From: Ceratothoa steindachneri
Taxonomy: Eukaryota > Arthropoda > Malacostraca > Isopoda > Cymothoidae
NCBI GenBank assembly: GCA_963969495.1
Contig: OZ018326.1
Coordinates: forward strand, 178,973,497 to 179,037,496
Direction of reading: 5' to 3'
DNA length: 64,000 nucleotides
Position numbers and translations under genes: made by a program. The notes beneath the pieces were generated by a model. The model was not told the DNA's origin. It worked only from the letters and a program-made list of their open reading frames with translations, and searched no databases. This document shows, one piece after another, positions 35,535 to 47,786 of this stretch (positions are counted from its first letter, which is position 1; each line of letters starts with the position of its first letter).

Positions 35535-36880
35535 CCATTTCTCCCTCTCGGGTTAATAAAATTAACTATCTCATTAATAATGGAAAAAACACAAATTTAA
35601 TATAAATTATCAAATAGAAATACAAGCATCCAATTATTATAGGAACGAAGGCCCACTGAAAATGTACCGTGAAATCAAAAGGAAAAGTGAATTAAGAACA
35701 AAATAATAAATCAAATGAATACAAGAATATCAAATATTACGTGATTACGATCATATTTCTGTTTACATATTTAAATTATTTGGATTCTGTAAAGATTTCT
35801 TTTAGGGTAGAAGATTAATAGCCTCTTTCCCCCTTTCATTGACTCTATTCATTCGTTTAAAAGAATTAGGGGAGAACAGACAGAGCAAAGATAAAACAAA
35901 CCCCAAAACACTAAATGCTAGAATCAGGGTGGGAGATTAAGAGCCTCCAGGGACAAATTCCTACAGGATAAACCCCAAAGTACGAATCTGAACCCAATTG
36001 TAGGGTCGAATAACGAATAATTTCCTCTGCTATCCCCCGCAAACCCTCCCGGCCTGCAGTGACACCTTGGGGAGCAACACGTGTAGGGAGCTCCTCTGGA
36101 ACGCACGGTCCATATTGGCAGAAAACGGCGCTTATTTTGGCTCTGGATCAAGCGACGTTGTCTTTGCCCAAATGAGATGTGAAATTATCGCAAAGGAGTT
36201 CTTCGTTCGTCTTCGCGAAAATGGATCGTAGATTTGAATTCGTAGTTTGAGTACTTGTGTTTTATTATACGAACTTGTTAATGAGTAATATGCCCCTTTT
36301 AATTCAAGTATTTGACGTTGACGAAGTTTGGTTATTAGGTTTTGGTTATTTCTAAACCTTTTCAAACTTCGAGTTACTCATATTTTCCCCATCATTTTTT
36401 TGCTTATCTACCTCCATCGAGCCTCATTTCTCATTGCTCTCGTTAGTTAAACTAGAATCTTGCCTTTTTAATTAATAATTATTCGTTAAAGCGAGTAATT
36501 TAGAATAAGATGATCATGGCATTAGCATTGCTACTTCACCATTCGACAAATCTACTGACCACATTTTTTATCAATAAAAGAAAGGTAATTTGCATAACCA
36601 ACAATTAGAGGCCTCTAGGAAAATAGAAATGCAAAAAGGAAATTAGTACAACGGACAAAAGCATTTATTCTAGAATAAAAATAATGCGAAAAGGAGACAC
36701 TCCTAAAGAAAATATGGACAAATAAAAAGAACAAGAATAATAAAAATAACGATGGTGGAGAAGGAAAAGCAAACCTAAAAAAGTTGGTGAAAAAAAAGCA
36801 CAAGTATCATAATTATGAACCAGTACTCAGCTAATGATATCGAGTGATCACAAATGAGAGGCGAGTAACCCTAGACCTAA
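35535..36880. other. Unassigned AT-rich segment
   Basis: No gene, RNA or transposon end recognised. The minus-strand frames at 35924-36365 are short and featureless. Confidence 0.4.
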
Positions 36881-37155
36881 GGTTCGTAACAGGTGGCACA
36901 TGTACACCTAGAGCTACATTTGGACCGCTCAAGGGGTGAACGAGATTTTATGGCTATGGCCAGCCATTTTTACCGCCAGTGCCTTTGCTGGGTGTTACAC
37001 CGCGTCTCTTCCACGCTAGTTACATTTGCTTATAGGTGAAATTATTTAACAAAATTCTTACTAAAATTTTTAAAAATATTTATATATATTTAATTTTTAG
37101 GGGTAGATGTTAGAATGCCCAGGGGGTGCAAAGGAACGAGCAGGTTGGGAATCCC
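36881..37155. mobile_element. hAT-like non-autonomous element (MITE)
   Basis: The left end has GGTTCGTAACAGGTGGCACA and then a stretch with GTACACCTAGAGCTACAT and GGACCGCTCAAGGGG. The right end, read on the other strand, is CAGGGATTCCCAACCTGCTC. Both resemble the 'CAG.G.TTC.CAACC' ends of hAT elements, and the body resembles known invertebrate hAT MITEs. It has no coding capacity, and an 8-bp target duplication is not convincingly preserved. Confidence 0.55.
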
Positions 37156-38489
37156 TGCTCTATCCCGTTAGAAATGGCTGCCATTGATCTTTGATATATT
37201 CCTAAACTCTTTTGAGTTCGGTCTTTTTAGAAAGCCGCGGGAGGAGTTTGGTACTTATTCGCACTTGGTTCAAAACGAAACCCTACAGACCAGACATCAA
37301 TGGACGCTACAGGCGGATTTATGTTCGCAATTCAGAGTATATATACTCTTTGGACTGATTTAACTGCTAGGGCGGGGGGGGGGGGAGGCAAGCTCTTCTT
37401 TGTCTCCCACTTTCCTTTTTATTTCATTTCATTCACTGCAACCTCCTAGCATTGACATGGCTAGCATGAGACCAACGAGGTTATTCACGAGCTGCAATCC
37501 CACTTTTCACGAAAATATTCCACACCCAAGCATAACACTAATCACAACAAAGCCAAACATTTCCATAGTAATATACATATATTCTGAAAAAATCTATATT
37601 TATATTAATCATTTAAAATCATATAAAATCACCTAATAAATATTTAACCGTCCATGGATCAAACCCAGATTTAAACTTCACCATAGCGGCGAGGACCTAA
37701 ACTCGCTTGAATGACCTTCTGCAATCCGTCCTCCGAAAAAAATACCGGAAAGAAAGCCAGAGATACCCTTTCACCAAGCAATTGTCCTTTCATTTGATTT
37801 TTTACATTCTATTCTATTTTTTTCTCAAGTTTTCTCCACTATCCTCCTATCTATAAAAAAATAATATTACTATTACTCAAAAATATTTCCTCTCTTCATA
37901 AGTCCAATCTCCAAAAAATAACTGCGTCCTACTGGTCCAAATTTAGAACTTTTGATGTTTCCTACTAAAACTTTTTTTAGCATTGATCTTCGTTACCTTT
38001 CAGGTAATAAACCCTAAGGGAGGGAGCGGGGGTGAAAGATCTGGTCAAACCTTCAATACTATCCACTATTAAATATCAGACAAAATGAAATCAAAGCGAC
38101 ACCGTACCAAAAATATTTTAGATCAAAAAATACCATAACAAAGTTCTTTTGGTAGTCTCACCAGCTGGTTGAGGCCTAACACCATTCAAGTCCTCACTAG
38201 TGTGAGAGATGACGATTAGTGGATTAGAAACTTCTAGAGCCAGAAATGAGTCCTACCACAAAGCATTTAACAAATAAAGATAGTCATCAAACACGGTTGA
38301 TAGTACGAGTAGTTATCAGTTTTCAACTTGGATAGTATCATTCAGTAAGTCTAAATCCTCCCAAAGTCATATCTACATATATGTGTCACAAACTTTTGTG
38401 AGCAATTTTCAATACCTCATTTTTTTTTTCGTTAATGGTAGAGGTTTTGCTACCGATCTCAACTCAAGATACCTGTATTTTTCACTGTG
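37156..38489. other. Unassigned segment
   Basis: No gene. It holds a G homopolymer of about 11 bases at 37374-37384, the second copy of the dispersed repeat pair (37735-37900), and ends in the 30-base string shared with 28.5 kb just before the CR1-like insertion. Confidence 0.4.
37735..37900 (+). repeat. Dispersed repeat pair, copy 2
   Basis: Partner of 33320-33490, same orientation, moderately diverged. Confidence 0.6.
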
Positions 38490-38541
38490 GACCTACTGAT
38501 TAACGTGAGTTCCGAACCACGGACAGATAGTTCGTTTTAAC

Positions 38542-40680
38542 TTGGGAATTGAGAAGGGTAAAATAACTGAGAATGCTGAAAAAGTTCCAAATTTTCATAA
38601 GGGAAATTATATAAAACTTCGAAGCTTGCTAAATTTGGTAGACTGGGATATAGAATTCAGAGGTAAAAATGCTCATGGGATGTGGGATACTTTCAAGCAT
38701 ATAATAAATGTAGTCCAAGAACAATGTATCCCAATGAAGGCCATTAGGAACAAAAGTAGGAAACCATTATGGTGGAATCAGGAGATAGCTAGAAAAATTT
38801 CAGAGAAGAAAAGGGCATATAAAAAATTAAAGGTAGAAAATAATATTCAAAATTTAAGTGATTATAGAATGGCTAGGAATGAGTTAAATAAGATTATAAA
38901 GAAGAACAAAAGGGTGTCAGAAATTAAATTAGCTCAGGATAGTAACAAAGATCCTAGAAAGTTCTTTAGTTACTATAAAATTAATAACAAGTCTGGCAGA
39001 GTTAAAATAGGACCTATCAAATATGAAGGGTTTGTGAGAGAAACTGATGAGGGAATAGTTGAGGTACTAAATGGTCATTTTGCATCAGTATTTACAAAAG
39101 AGAAACTAAATAGTCCTATGTATAGTACTCATAGGTCAGGAAAAGAGGTGTTTACTAACATTTGTGTGGATCGGAGGATGATAAAAGGACTAATAGGTGA
39201 TTTAGATACTACCAAGGCTTCCAGCCCTGATAATATTCATTCTAGGATACTTAAAGAAGGTGTAGAAAGTATCTCAATAGCTCTGGACAAGTTATATACT
39301 AGGTCACTGGAATATGGAGAAATACCCGATGATTGGAAGAGAGCGAATGTAGTCCCCATTTTCAAGAAGGGTAGTAAAGAGGATCCAAATAACTTTAGAC
39401 CGGTTAGCCTAACTCCTGTAGTCTGTAAAATTCTTGAGAAAATAGTTAAAAAAGGGATTTGCCAACATCTAGAGAGGGAGGGGTTAATCAGCGATGCTCA
39501 GCATGGGTTTAGATCAGGTAGATCATGTTTGACTAACTTACTAGACTTTCTGGAGTTTGTAACAGATCAAGTAGATAAGGGAGAGAATGTAGATATAATT
39601 TACTTAGATTTTAGTAAAGCATTTGATAAGGTACCACACAGGAGACTAGTTCATAAATTAAAAATGATTGGGATATGTGGGGGTGTTTCAAATTGGATAG
39701 CTGAGTGGCTGAAAGACAGGAAGCAAAGGGTAGTGCTAAATGGTGTAAAGTCAGAGTGGAGGGATGTTATCAGTGGGGTTCCTCAGGGATCAGTTCTCGG
39801 TCCATTATTATTTGTCATCTATATAAACGATCTTGGGGAGGCAGTTAATAATAAAGTGTCAATTTTTGCGGATGATACCAAATTAGCAGCTGTAGTTAAA
39901 GATATTGATGATAATTTTAAAGTGCAGGGGGACTTAAATAAATTGTTATCCTGGGCACATAAGTGGCAAATGACTTTCAACCTTGATAAGTGCAAAGTTA
40001 TTAACATGGGAAAAGATAATAGAGAATTTAACTATGAAATGGATGGGCATTGGCTGAGCTCAGTAGAGGATGAGAAAGATCTAGGAGTAGTAATAGATAA
40101 GTCATTAAGGTTTTCTAAGCAGTGTATTGAAGCAAGAAGTAGGGCAAATAGAGTGTTGGGTTTTATTAAGAGAAATGTCAGTTACAAAAGTAAGGAGGTT
40201 ATTCTTAAACTCTATAACTCTTATGTTAGGCCACATCTAGAGTACTGTATACAGGCATGGTCCCCACATTTTAGACACGATATTAACCTTCTTGAGTCAG
40301 TGCAACGGAGGGCAACAAAGATTATTCCTTCCCTGAGGCACCTTGAATATGAAGATAGACTGAGGGTATTAAATATGTTCTCGTTCGAAAGGAGGTGTGT
40401 GAGAGGGGATATGATTGAGCTCTTTAAAAATTTTTCCGGGATAGATAAATTGGATGTTAGCAAGTTTTTTGAGTTAGATGATGGAAATCGGACTAGAGGT
40501 CACCACTTGAAAATTAAAAAGCAAGGGTGTAGGTTGGATTTAAGAAAATATTTTTTCACCAATAGAGTGGTAGACTTCTGGAACAAATTGCCGCAGAGGG
40601 TAGTAGGTAGTCCAAATCTAAATGTATTTAAGAGTAGGTTGGATGAGTTTATGAGAAGGGAAGGTTGTGATGGTTCCTAA
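38542..40680 (+). CDS. CR1-like LINE ORF2 fragment: endonuclease end, RT and C-terminal domain
   Basis: An uninterrupted frame of 712 codons. It opens with TTG directly after a stop and has no upstream Met, so it is a 5'-truncated ORF, not a protein with its own start. Residues 1-60 are the end of the endonuclease and start of the linker (FHKGNYIKLRSLLNLVDWDI). RT blocks are KASSPDNIHSRILKEG, VVPIFKKGSKEDPNNFRPVSL, AQHGFRSGRSCLTNL, DIIYLDFSKAFDKVPHRRL, GVPQGSVLGPLLFVIYINDL and IFADDTKLA with the FADD catalytic pair. The C-terminal part (YNSYVRPHLEYCIQAWSPH, then RRCVRGDMIELFK and DFWNKLPQRVV) is typical of CR1/Rex1-type elements in invertebrates. RT would prime at a nicked target, but without an endonuclease this copy is not autonomous. 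The open frame implies recent insertion. Confidence 0.93.
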   Translation: MGIEKGKITENAEKVPNFHKGNYIKLRSLLNLVDWDIEFRGKNAHGMWDTFKHIINVVQEQCIPMKAIRNKSRKPLWWNQEIARKISEKKRAYKKLKVENNIQNLSDYRMARNELNKIIKKNKRVSEIKLAQDSNKDPRKFFSYYKINNKSGRVKIGPIKYEGFVRETDEGIVEVLNGHFASVFTKEKLNSPMYSTHRSGKEVFTNICVDRRMIKGLIGDLDTTKASSPDNIHSRILKEGVESISIALDKLYTRSLEYGEIPDDWKRANVVPIFKKGSKEDPNNFRPVSLTPVVCKILEKIVKKGICQHLEREGLISDAQHGFRSGRSCLTNLLDFLEFVTDQVDKGENVDIIYLDFSKAFDKVPHRRLVHKLKMIGICGGVSNWIAEWLKDRKQRVVLNGVKSEWRDVISGVPQGSVLGPLLFVIYINDLGEAVNNKVSIFADDTKLAAVVKDIDDNFKVQGDLNKLLSWAHKWQMTFNLDKCKVINMGKDNREFNYEMDGHWLSSVEDEKDLGVVIDKSLRFSKQCIEARSRANRVLGFIKRNVSYKSKEVILKLYNSYVRPHLEYCIQAWSPHFRHDINLLESVQRRATKIIPSLRHLEYEDRLRVLNMFSFERRCVRGDMIELFKNFSGIDKLDVSKFFELDDGNRTRGHHLKIKKQGCRLDLRKYFFTNRVVDFWNKLPQRVVGSPNLNVFKSRLDEFMRREGCDGS

Positions 40681-41018
40681 GTTTTGTATATATTAATATT
40701 GTTTGTATATATCTAAAGCTGCATGATTTAGTTCTTGACAAGCCTTGATTGGTGATACCCTTGTTTCTGGATGCAATCCTCTGGATGTAGTTTTGCTGGG
40801 AGTTTGGGTGCCTTGAAAAAGAGGCCGCTTGACTCGGATGACCTATGATGAGCCCTTGTGGCTTTTGTCATCCGTTATATTATATTGTGGGGGACTTTGA
40901 TTTTGTCTTCCCCTGGTGATGGTGCTTTTTGTGGGTGGGTTTTGACGGAGGCGGATGACCTTTGATAGGCCCTTGTGGCTTTTGTCATCCGTGTAATTAT
41001 GTTATGTTATGTTATATA
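40681..41018 (+). repeat. 3' UTR of the CR1-like LINE with duplicated hairpin and short tandem tail
   Basis: It contains two copies, 117 bases apart, of a hairpin with arms CGGATGAC and GTCATCCG (40835-40874 and 40952-40991) and a conserved GCCCTTGTGGCTTTT in the loop. It ends in a (TTATG)3-like tail (about 40995-41012). CR1-type RNAs are recognised at a 3' hairpin and end in short tandem repeats instead of poly(A), so this is the likely RT-recognition end. Confidence 0.75.
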
Positions 41019-41807
41019 GCATATGGCAGCCATCGGAAAGGCGACGTGAATCGGGACAAAATCTGGTGACTAGCCATATGCGATGTACTTAGATTAAGTT
41101 CGCTAAAATCGGAATCGGGATTTTCCCTTGATTGATCCGTCTCTTTATCGGTGATTTCCACTAGTCCTAAATGGGTGCCTTTCTCATGCTTGTTAGAAAC
41201 AATAAATAGGCATAAATTGGAATGAATCTGTTGCGCAATATTATACCAATCATAATTAGCTGTTTAATATTCAGAGAAAGGTTGAAACAAGAGAAAAATA
41301 TATAATTCAACAATCCGAAGCAACGAAACATTAAAAATTACAAAGTTAAAAGTAAAGGAAAATGAGAATAAAGAAAAACGAACAGTAAAATAAAAGACAA
41401 GAAACATTAATGGCAAAATATTGAGGAAAAACACATTTCATCTTTTTACTATACCAATCTACCCAAAACTCCATTCTCTCCCACGGAGCATCGACGGAAT
41501 GTTTAAAAACGATCAGAAAAGCACAACTTTGATATTCGGTTACGATAGAGTGGATAGAGGTGTGAAAGAAAAATCCAAAAATATCTTCAAAATAATTCGC
41601 CATTTTCTTTAGATCCGATTAGGAAATTAGTGACGTTGAAAATTAACAAAAGAGCGAAATGACACGGTAAAAAATGACCTTGGAAACAAGGAGTTTCTCG
41701 CCCCAAAACAGTCCCGAAGAAATCGAGGAAAAGTAGGCATTCTAACGCCATGGCCCACTTGTGTTCGGAAAGAGTGGATGAGTTCAGCTATGGAGTAAAA
41801 TAGAGCC
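41019..41807. other. Unassigned segment
   Basis: No gene recognised. Overlapping frames at 41346-41603 (minus) and 41421-41612 (plus) are mutual shadows without a domain. Confidence 0.4.
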
Positions 41808-42612
41808 ATAGCTTTATAGCCGAGCTGTTTTGGTAGACTGAAAAAGTGGACGTAAGTATAATGGAGAGTGGAGTCAAGTCATGTCTTCATGACACAGTTG
41901 TGTACGGAGCTGAAGAAGTAGACGTGAGTTCAGATGTCTTAATGAGAGTTCATAAGGAGAGTGAGTGAAAGCTCAGCTGTGGATGTGGACTCGAACCTAT
42001 ATCTACATAACCGAATTGTGTTTGGAGGGGCTGAAGTTGTGGACTTGAGTTCTTCTACATAGTGGACTCAAATCCATAACTCTATAGCCGAGTTATATTC
42101 GAAGACTGAAGTAGTAGTCTCGACTTCGTAACTTCAGCTGAATATGGCCTTGAACCTATTTCTTTTTGACCTCACTATGTAGGTAGGAAGAAGAAGGAGA
42201 CGTAAGTTCGGCTGGAAATGGACTACAACCAATGCATACATGGCCGGGATGTATCCGGAGCCAAAGAAGTAGACCTGAGTTCAGCGATTAAATGGTCTCG
42301 AACCCGTCTTAATGGCCGAGTTGTGCCTAGAAGCTGAAGTAGTGGAGCTGAGTCAAGGTGCCGAGTGGACTCAAACCGATATATACATCGCCGACTTGTG
42401 TCCGGAAGCTAAAGTAATGGAGGTAAGATCAGCTGCAGATTGGAATCGAACCCGTCTTTATGGCTGAGTTATGGCCGGAGGATGAATAAGTGACGTAAAT
42501 TCAGATGGGGAAAGGAATTGAACCAGTTTATTCACGGCCCAGTTGTGCCTGGAAGCTGAAGGAGAGGACGGGAGTTCAGCTGGCGTGTAGACTTAAACTC
42601 ATGTCTTCAGTC
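41808..42612 (+). repeat. Diverged tandem repeat (satellite), period about 85 bp
   Basis: About nine to ten imperfect units. Each unit has GGCCGAGTTGTGTCCGGA-like sequence, then AGCTGAAG.AGTGGACGTGAG, TTCAGCTG, and TGGACTCGAACC followed by ATATCTACAT or TCTT. Units differ by many substitutions and indels, so the array is old. No open frame spans it. Confidence 0.88.
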
Positions 42613-43504
42613 GATTCAACAGAGACATTGCGAGAAACGAAGCAGATCTTTCGATACTAGGAACTTGCAAAGACGGAAAGAAATGAGAGAAAAGGAGACA
42701 GATTCCTTCTTCGAAGCGATACTGCGAGGGAGAATAAAAACATCATCAGTAAAAGAGCTGCGTGTATTCCTAGCTAACCTGGATGTAAGAAATTAATTTA
42801 ACACACACGTGATGTTTACGCAGTTTCGAAAGGAAAGTGTAGTGGAAGTGAAAGTGTAAGGAAGGTACATAACGGGAGTACACTACTTGGGGAGTATGGA
42901 CCAGGGGGTGGGGGTACAACTTTCCTGACTTTGCCTCCGTTCTTTATCGAAAATCCTCTCGTTGAGAGTAAAGATAGACAGAAGAAACAGGAAAATAAAA
43001 TGTAAAAATCGATAAGAAATCACTTAAAGTATCGAATTGTGGATATGAATATCGGAACACCCCATACTCACGCGAACTAATTCGAAGCCTCCTGCACAAG
43101 TACATACAACTGAGCACGGACTCATACTTACAAACTTAAAATCTAAATGAAATGAGAAACCTGCGGGGTGTCGATTGCGGCGTGGTTTGCTTATAAGCTT
43201 GGTGCGAACCGAGTCTTTTTGGCTCGAATTTTGCCGAGTGGAATAAAATCTCCCTCTCCTCATTTCATCGACGTGGGATCAATGGTTCTCGCCACCGATT
43301 CGATGTTTCTTTCTTTTCCTTCAGGCCCTTTCCTTAGAGCACCCCTCTATACATTTCCTTAGAGGAAAATATGCATTAGTGACGTAACCGCGAAATGGAG
43401 GCGCCTTTGCCCCATTCCACATTCACCAGTATTATTTTTTTCAAGTATCGTATCATCAGTGGTGATTGTAAAAATCATTAGTTTCGGCGCCCTTAAATGT
43501 TGTT
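42613..43504. other. Unassigned segment
   Basis: No gene recognised. Short complementary frames near 43024-43362 have no known domain. Confidence 0.4.
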
Positions 43505-43582
43505 TTCCCTGAATCCGAAACAACTGCTTCCGATTATAACGAAGTTAAGCCACATCGGGCGTGAAGTCACTGGATGGAATCC
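43505..43582 (+). pseudogene. 5S rRNA-like fragment
   Basis: The middle of the 5S rRNA gene is recognisable: CCGAT, then CGAAGTTAAGC, then CATCGGGCGTG, then CACTGGATGGAATCCCC, corresponding to the family's GAAGTTAAGC..CGTCGGGC and TACTTGGATGGGTGACC blocks in order and near-correct spacing. This covers the internal polymerase III promoter region. Flanking parts of the 120-nt molecule are poorly matched, so it is a pseudogene or the head of a 5S-derived SINE, not a working 5S gene. Confidence 0.72.
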
Positions 43583-46500
43583 CCATTCGCAACTCCTTTA
43601 CTGCAACTGCCATAACCTGTAGATACCCCTGTTTCGGAGCCCACGTTAAACTGTAGGTTCACTAAAAATAAATAAAAGTCATTTGATAGGAGTGCATATC
43701 GGTCGTAAATCCCTATCAATTTTTGTATTCCTTTATAGCTTGTCCACCGCATCGCAAACCAGATGAGAGGAGAAACGGAGGTTGTTCCATCCCGCCAGTA
43801 AGTCATCGAAAGCGGCACTATTCTCCCGACTATTTTTCGATCATTTGAGAGAACACAAATAATGCTGCCAATTGGATCCGCTATTTCCATTTTCAAGTTA
43901 GTACTTAGGCGTTTAGCCAAAGAAATGCTTGCAAGCTTATCATAAATTGTGTGTTAGATGGCGTTTCAATGTTTTTCTCTAGGTAAGACCAATAAGCTCC
44001 TGAAGAAACCTCTGAAATGTCATTTTGTTAGCCCTTCTAAGATCTTTTCCGCTGATGTTCCAATGAATACCAATCCTATCATTTACTTTACTGGGACACA
44101 TGAAATTGACTTCCGAATTAAGAGCACAAAGTTGGCAATGATTCGAAATCTCACCCTTAATAGTTTAGTATGACCTTATTTACTTTAAAGATTTGTTCAC
44201 TTATCCTTTCTTGTCTTATTACTCCAATGTGCATAGCCATCTTCGTTTGTCGATCTTTTTTTCCGCCACACCGCTCTAACCTTTTCCGATTCTCTCTTGT
44301 TCATACTCGAAGTAATCACGATCGATTGATCACTCTAGTGTCTCCGACCCGTTCACATCATTTCCACCGTCCGTGATGTGCCCTCGTTTATATTACCTCT
44401 ATACTGCCACTTTCGTAAGCCCTTAGTATCTACCAAGTACTTCACAAAGCAGAAGCACGAACAAAAAGAAACAATCTTTTCTACCTCTCACCTTACCAGT
44501 TAATTAATCCATACCAGTTAATTTTTTATTTACCTTAACTCCTTATTGTGTCGGTTAGTTCAACTTTCAACGTACTCCTCTGTGTGCCATCTTTTATCGC
44601 TTTGTTTTATTATAAAATGATTAAAAGTATTTTATATGCTTATTTTTACTAACCACGGTATAAATAATTATTTATAGTTAATGAATTTAGCTCTAATAGT
44701 TTTTTATCAGGCATCGTTTTCACTAATTTTCTTTATTATTTATTTTTATTTAAATGGTTTCCATTTTCTGCTACCTTGACTAACCTCAACTTTCGAATTT
44801 TTTTCATAAGCCAAAATTAATATTTTGTAATATGAGCGATCATAATGTCTACTAACAACATAACAAATATCCAATAGGAAAAAATTGTAGGCCACCATTC
44901 AATCCGGTGGTTTCACATTAAGTTGTATCTTCAGAAGTAGTATCTTAAGGTGCACTTCCTTCAAGAATCATGTGATGTCCTTTGCTCGTAGCCTCTAAAC
45001 CCTCTACACAATTCCCTACGACACATTGTGAGATCATTAACAATTTTATAGGTCATTTTGAGCTCACCTTTAATTGCCCCCTGGACACAACAATGGATAA
45101 TGGAATCTTGGTATATCACGCCAACCCCCCACCCCCTAAATACACAGTAACCCCATTTGACAAAAGCAAATTTCCTTTACCGAGGTGAAAATCTTTGTGA
45201 TCAATAAAAAATGCAACGTGCCTCTATTCATGAAAGCTAGTCCGCCATTCAAGGTAAATCTGCCTCTTCTTCACTTGACTTCATTCATTCAATCAAAGTG
45301 TATCCAAAAGTGGTTAAAACTACCCCCTACCCCTGTGGTTCTACTCTTTTTCTTGCAGTCAGGTGTTCAATATGATTAGAGCAATCGGTACTAAAAAAAA
45401 AGACGTAAATATGTAGGTCAGAATGAAAATAAGATTAAATGGATGACCCTGAAAGAATTGTAAATTTTTGTTTGAATACGAAACCAGGAACGCCATTTTC
45501 GCCAGAAGGAACGTTAATAAAGCAGACGATAGGAGATACTAAAATTAAGAAATATATAGGACAGTATGAAAATAAAGAATAGGTCATGCTTGCCCAAACG
45601 TCTTCCGAACCATTATGAGGGGGCGGATAAGGCGCAATCCACAGACTCATTAACTATAGTTGGTCAAATAACTGATAAAACTAGGAATAGAAAAGCCTTT
45701 ACCTCCCCAAAACAAAGTTCCAGATGAATCAAACAGACAAACAAGCCCAAAGAACGTACTGGACACAAAATCTGGAATTCGCACTGGATAGAAGGATTAA
45801 GAAAAAGGAACAGAGAAAACCACAAGTTTTAAATACAAAACTCTGTGGTACGGTGGTCGGAAATGGAGCAAAGACTCATTTGAGATAAACTCAGAGTTTC
45901 TTTGTATTATCCAAAGTTGGTACAAATGTTCTGTCGAGGTTTAACAAGAAAGTCCATCCAATAATCTGCGGCGTTTTGTGATAAGATGATAAATGGTTAT
46001 TGCATTGATGGTTTTCCATGGTTCAAATCACTTACAAGTGCCTGTAAATGGCTAAATCAGGCTTCTGCCATTAGATGGCGCCACCCAGCGTCAAATCCAA
46101 TGGCAGATTTGAAACCTCCAGGGTGAATAACCATATGTCCTATGGTCATATGGGTCATTTCATGTCTATAAATGGGTACAATTGAACTTTACTCCTTTTG
46201 AAAAAAAAAGCGACGCTTTGACCTTCGCTTCACTGCAGATAAAAAGAGCACAACGCCCTGGAATCTCATCTTCGCCCAATCCTAGATTCCAAACTCCGAA
46301 ATTAAGACCATAAAAGAAAATAGGTGCAGCAAGGGCGTGTGGTAAACTCACCCACATCCCGCCCATAGTGTCGGGACAGAGTATAGCGCAAACAACTCAG
46401 GTTTCAAAAGCTTCCAGGGCTTGGAGTACTACAACAGCCTGTGATCAGACACGGTTTCGAAACAATTTTATTCAGTGCATCAAACAAAACATTAATATTT

Positions 46501-47786
46501 ATAATGACACAAAGGATTCATGCCTGGACGAATGCTTAATTCAACTTTTAGTAATTCAATAGAATTAATCGTTGCGTAAATTTCGATTGTTGAGCGCATT
46601 GTGTTCGACTGGTCTAATTTTCCTTTAATAGGCCCTATACAGATGCAGGCAACAATACTTCTAGGAGTAGCATTTTTAAATACTTGTCTCTAGAAGTCTC
46701 AAAACCAGTTTTCCTGTTATAAGGTTTTGCCTGACAAAGATTTTTAAACCGCTTCGGTTTCCATAAATCAGTTGCATGGTTAATCTTTTACTTTCTTTTT
46801 CTTCGGTTTTAATTATTCCTCTAATCATTTCATGTTAAATATCATAGGCCAGATCACATGGAACATTTTTACATATTAAAAGAGTGCATGGGCAATGAAG
46901 ACGAGAAGGTTCATTCGAGATTAAGACTTTTAAGATGGCGGTTTTAAAAGAACAGCTTGATGCTTCTATGGTGAAAGTCGAGTGACAATCAGCCCTTTTT
47001 AAATAGCTGATTAAAATAAACATTTTTAGGGATCGACCGGAATAATGCAGTTGGTAGTAGGAGCTTTATGGAGTAGATTATTGACTTGATTGCAAGCATC
47101 AAATAATATTTAAATGGGTGTGTTTTAAGAACAGAGATCTATCCTGCTTAATTTACCATTATGATTATCTAAATATAAAAGTTTCTAATCAGAAAGATTT
47201 ACATTGTTATGAACACTGTTGGCTTCTCTCTCTTATTCTCTCCATCTCCTTCCCTATCAAACTCTATACCTCCCTCCCTCCTCCCCGCAGAGGGTAATCT
47301 GTTTAGCCTGTTCCACTTTGTACATAGAAGAGCTGCACTTCTTCCGGACAGAGTATAAATAGGAAATACCCCACGCAATGGGTTGACTTGAACTCTGACG
47401 GGGCCTTGGGTAGTTGAGGAGTTTCCTACTGGTCCCTCTCAGCACCTCCTTTTTTCTACGACTATCCCCTCAACTCTTTGTCTAGGCTTAAGGATCTGAC
47501 CAGCTACCTCATTCCATATCAGAAGACAGGCTTTGAAACCTCTATAAACAACACCCTTTAACGTTCGCAGATCGCAAGAAAACAGGACTTGATGGGTCCT
47601 GAGCGTTGGGGCGCGATTAATTGGAATATCGGTTTTGCCATAATAACAACGTCCTTACGTGTAATGGGCTAACCACCTCCCTGTGGCCGTTCTTGGGTTC
47701 ATAAGGCTGTACTTCTTGTGGCAGGCAAGCTTTATTGCCTTGTTGTCTGCCAGACCAACTTAAAGTCTGGAATCCCCTATCTCGGT
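43583..47786. other. Unassigned segment
   Basis: About 4.2 kb with no recognisable gene, RNA or transposon. The longest frame is 117 codons (43567-43920, minus) and overlaps the 5S-like fragment. All others are shorter with no domain. Confidence 0.4.
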
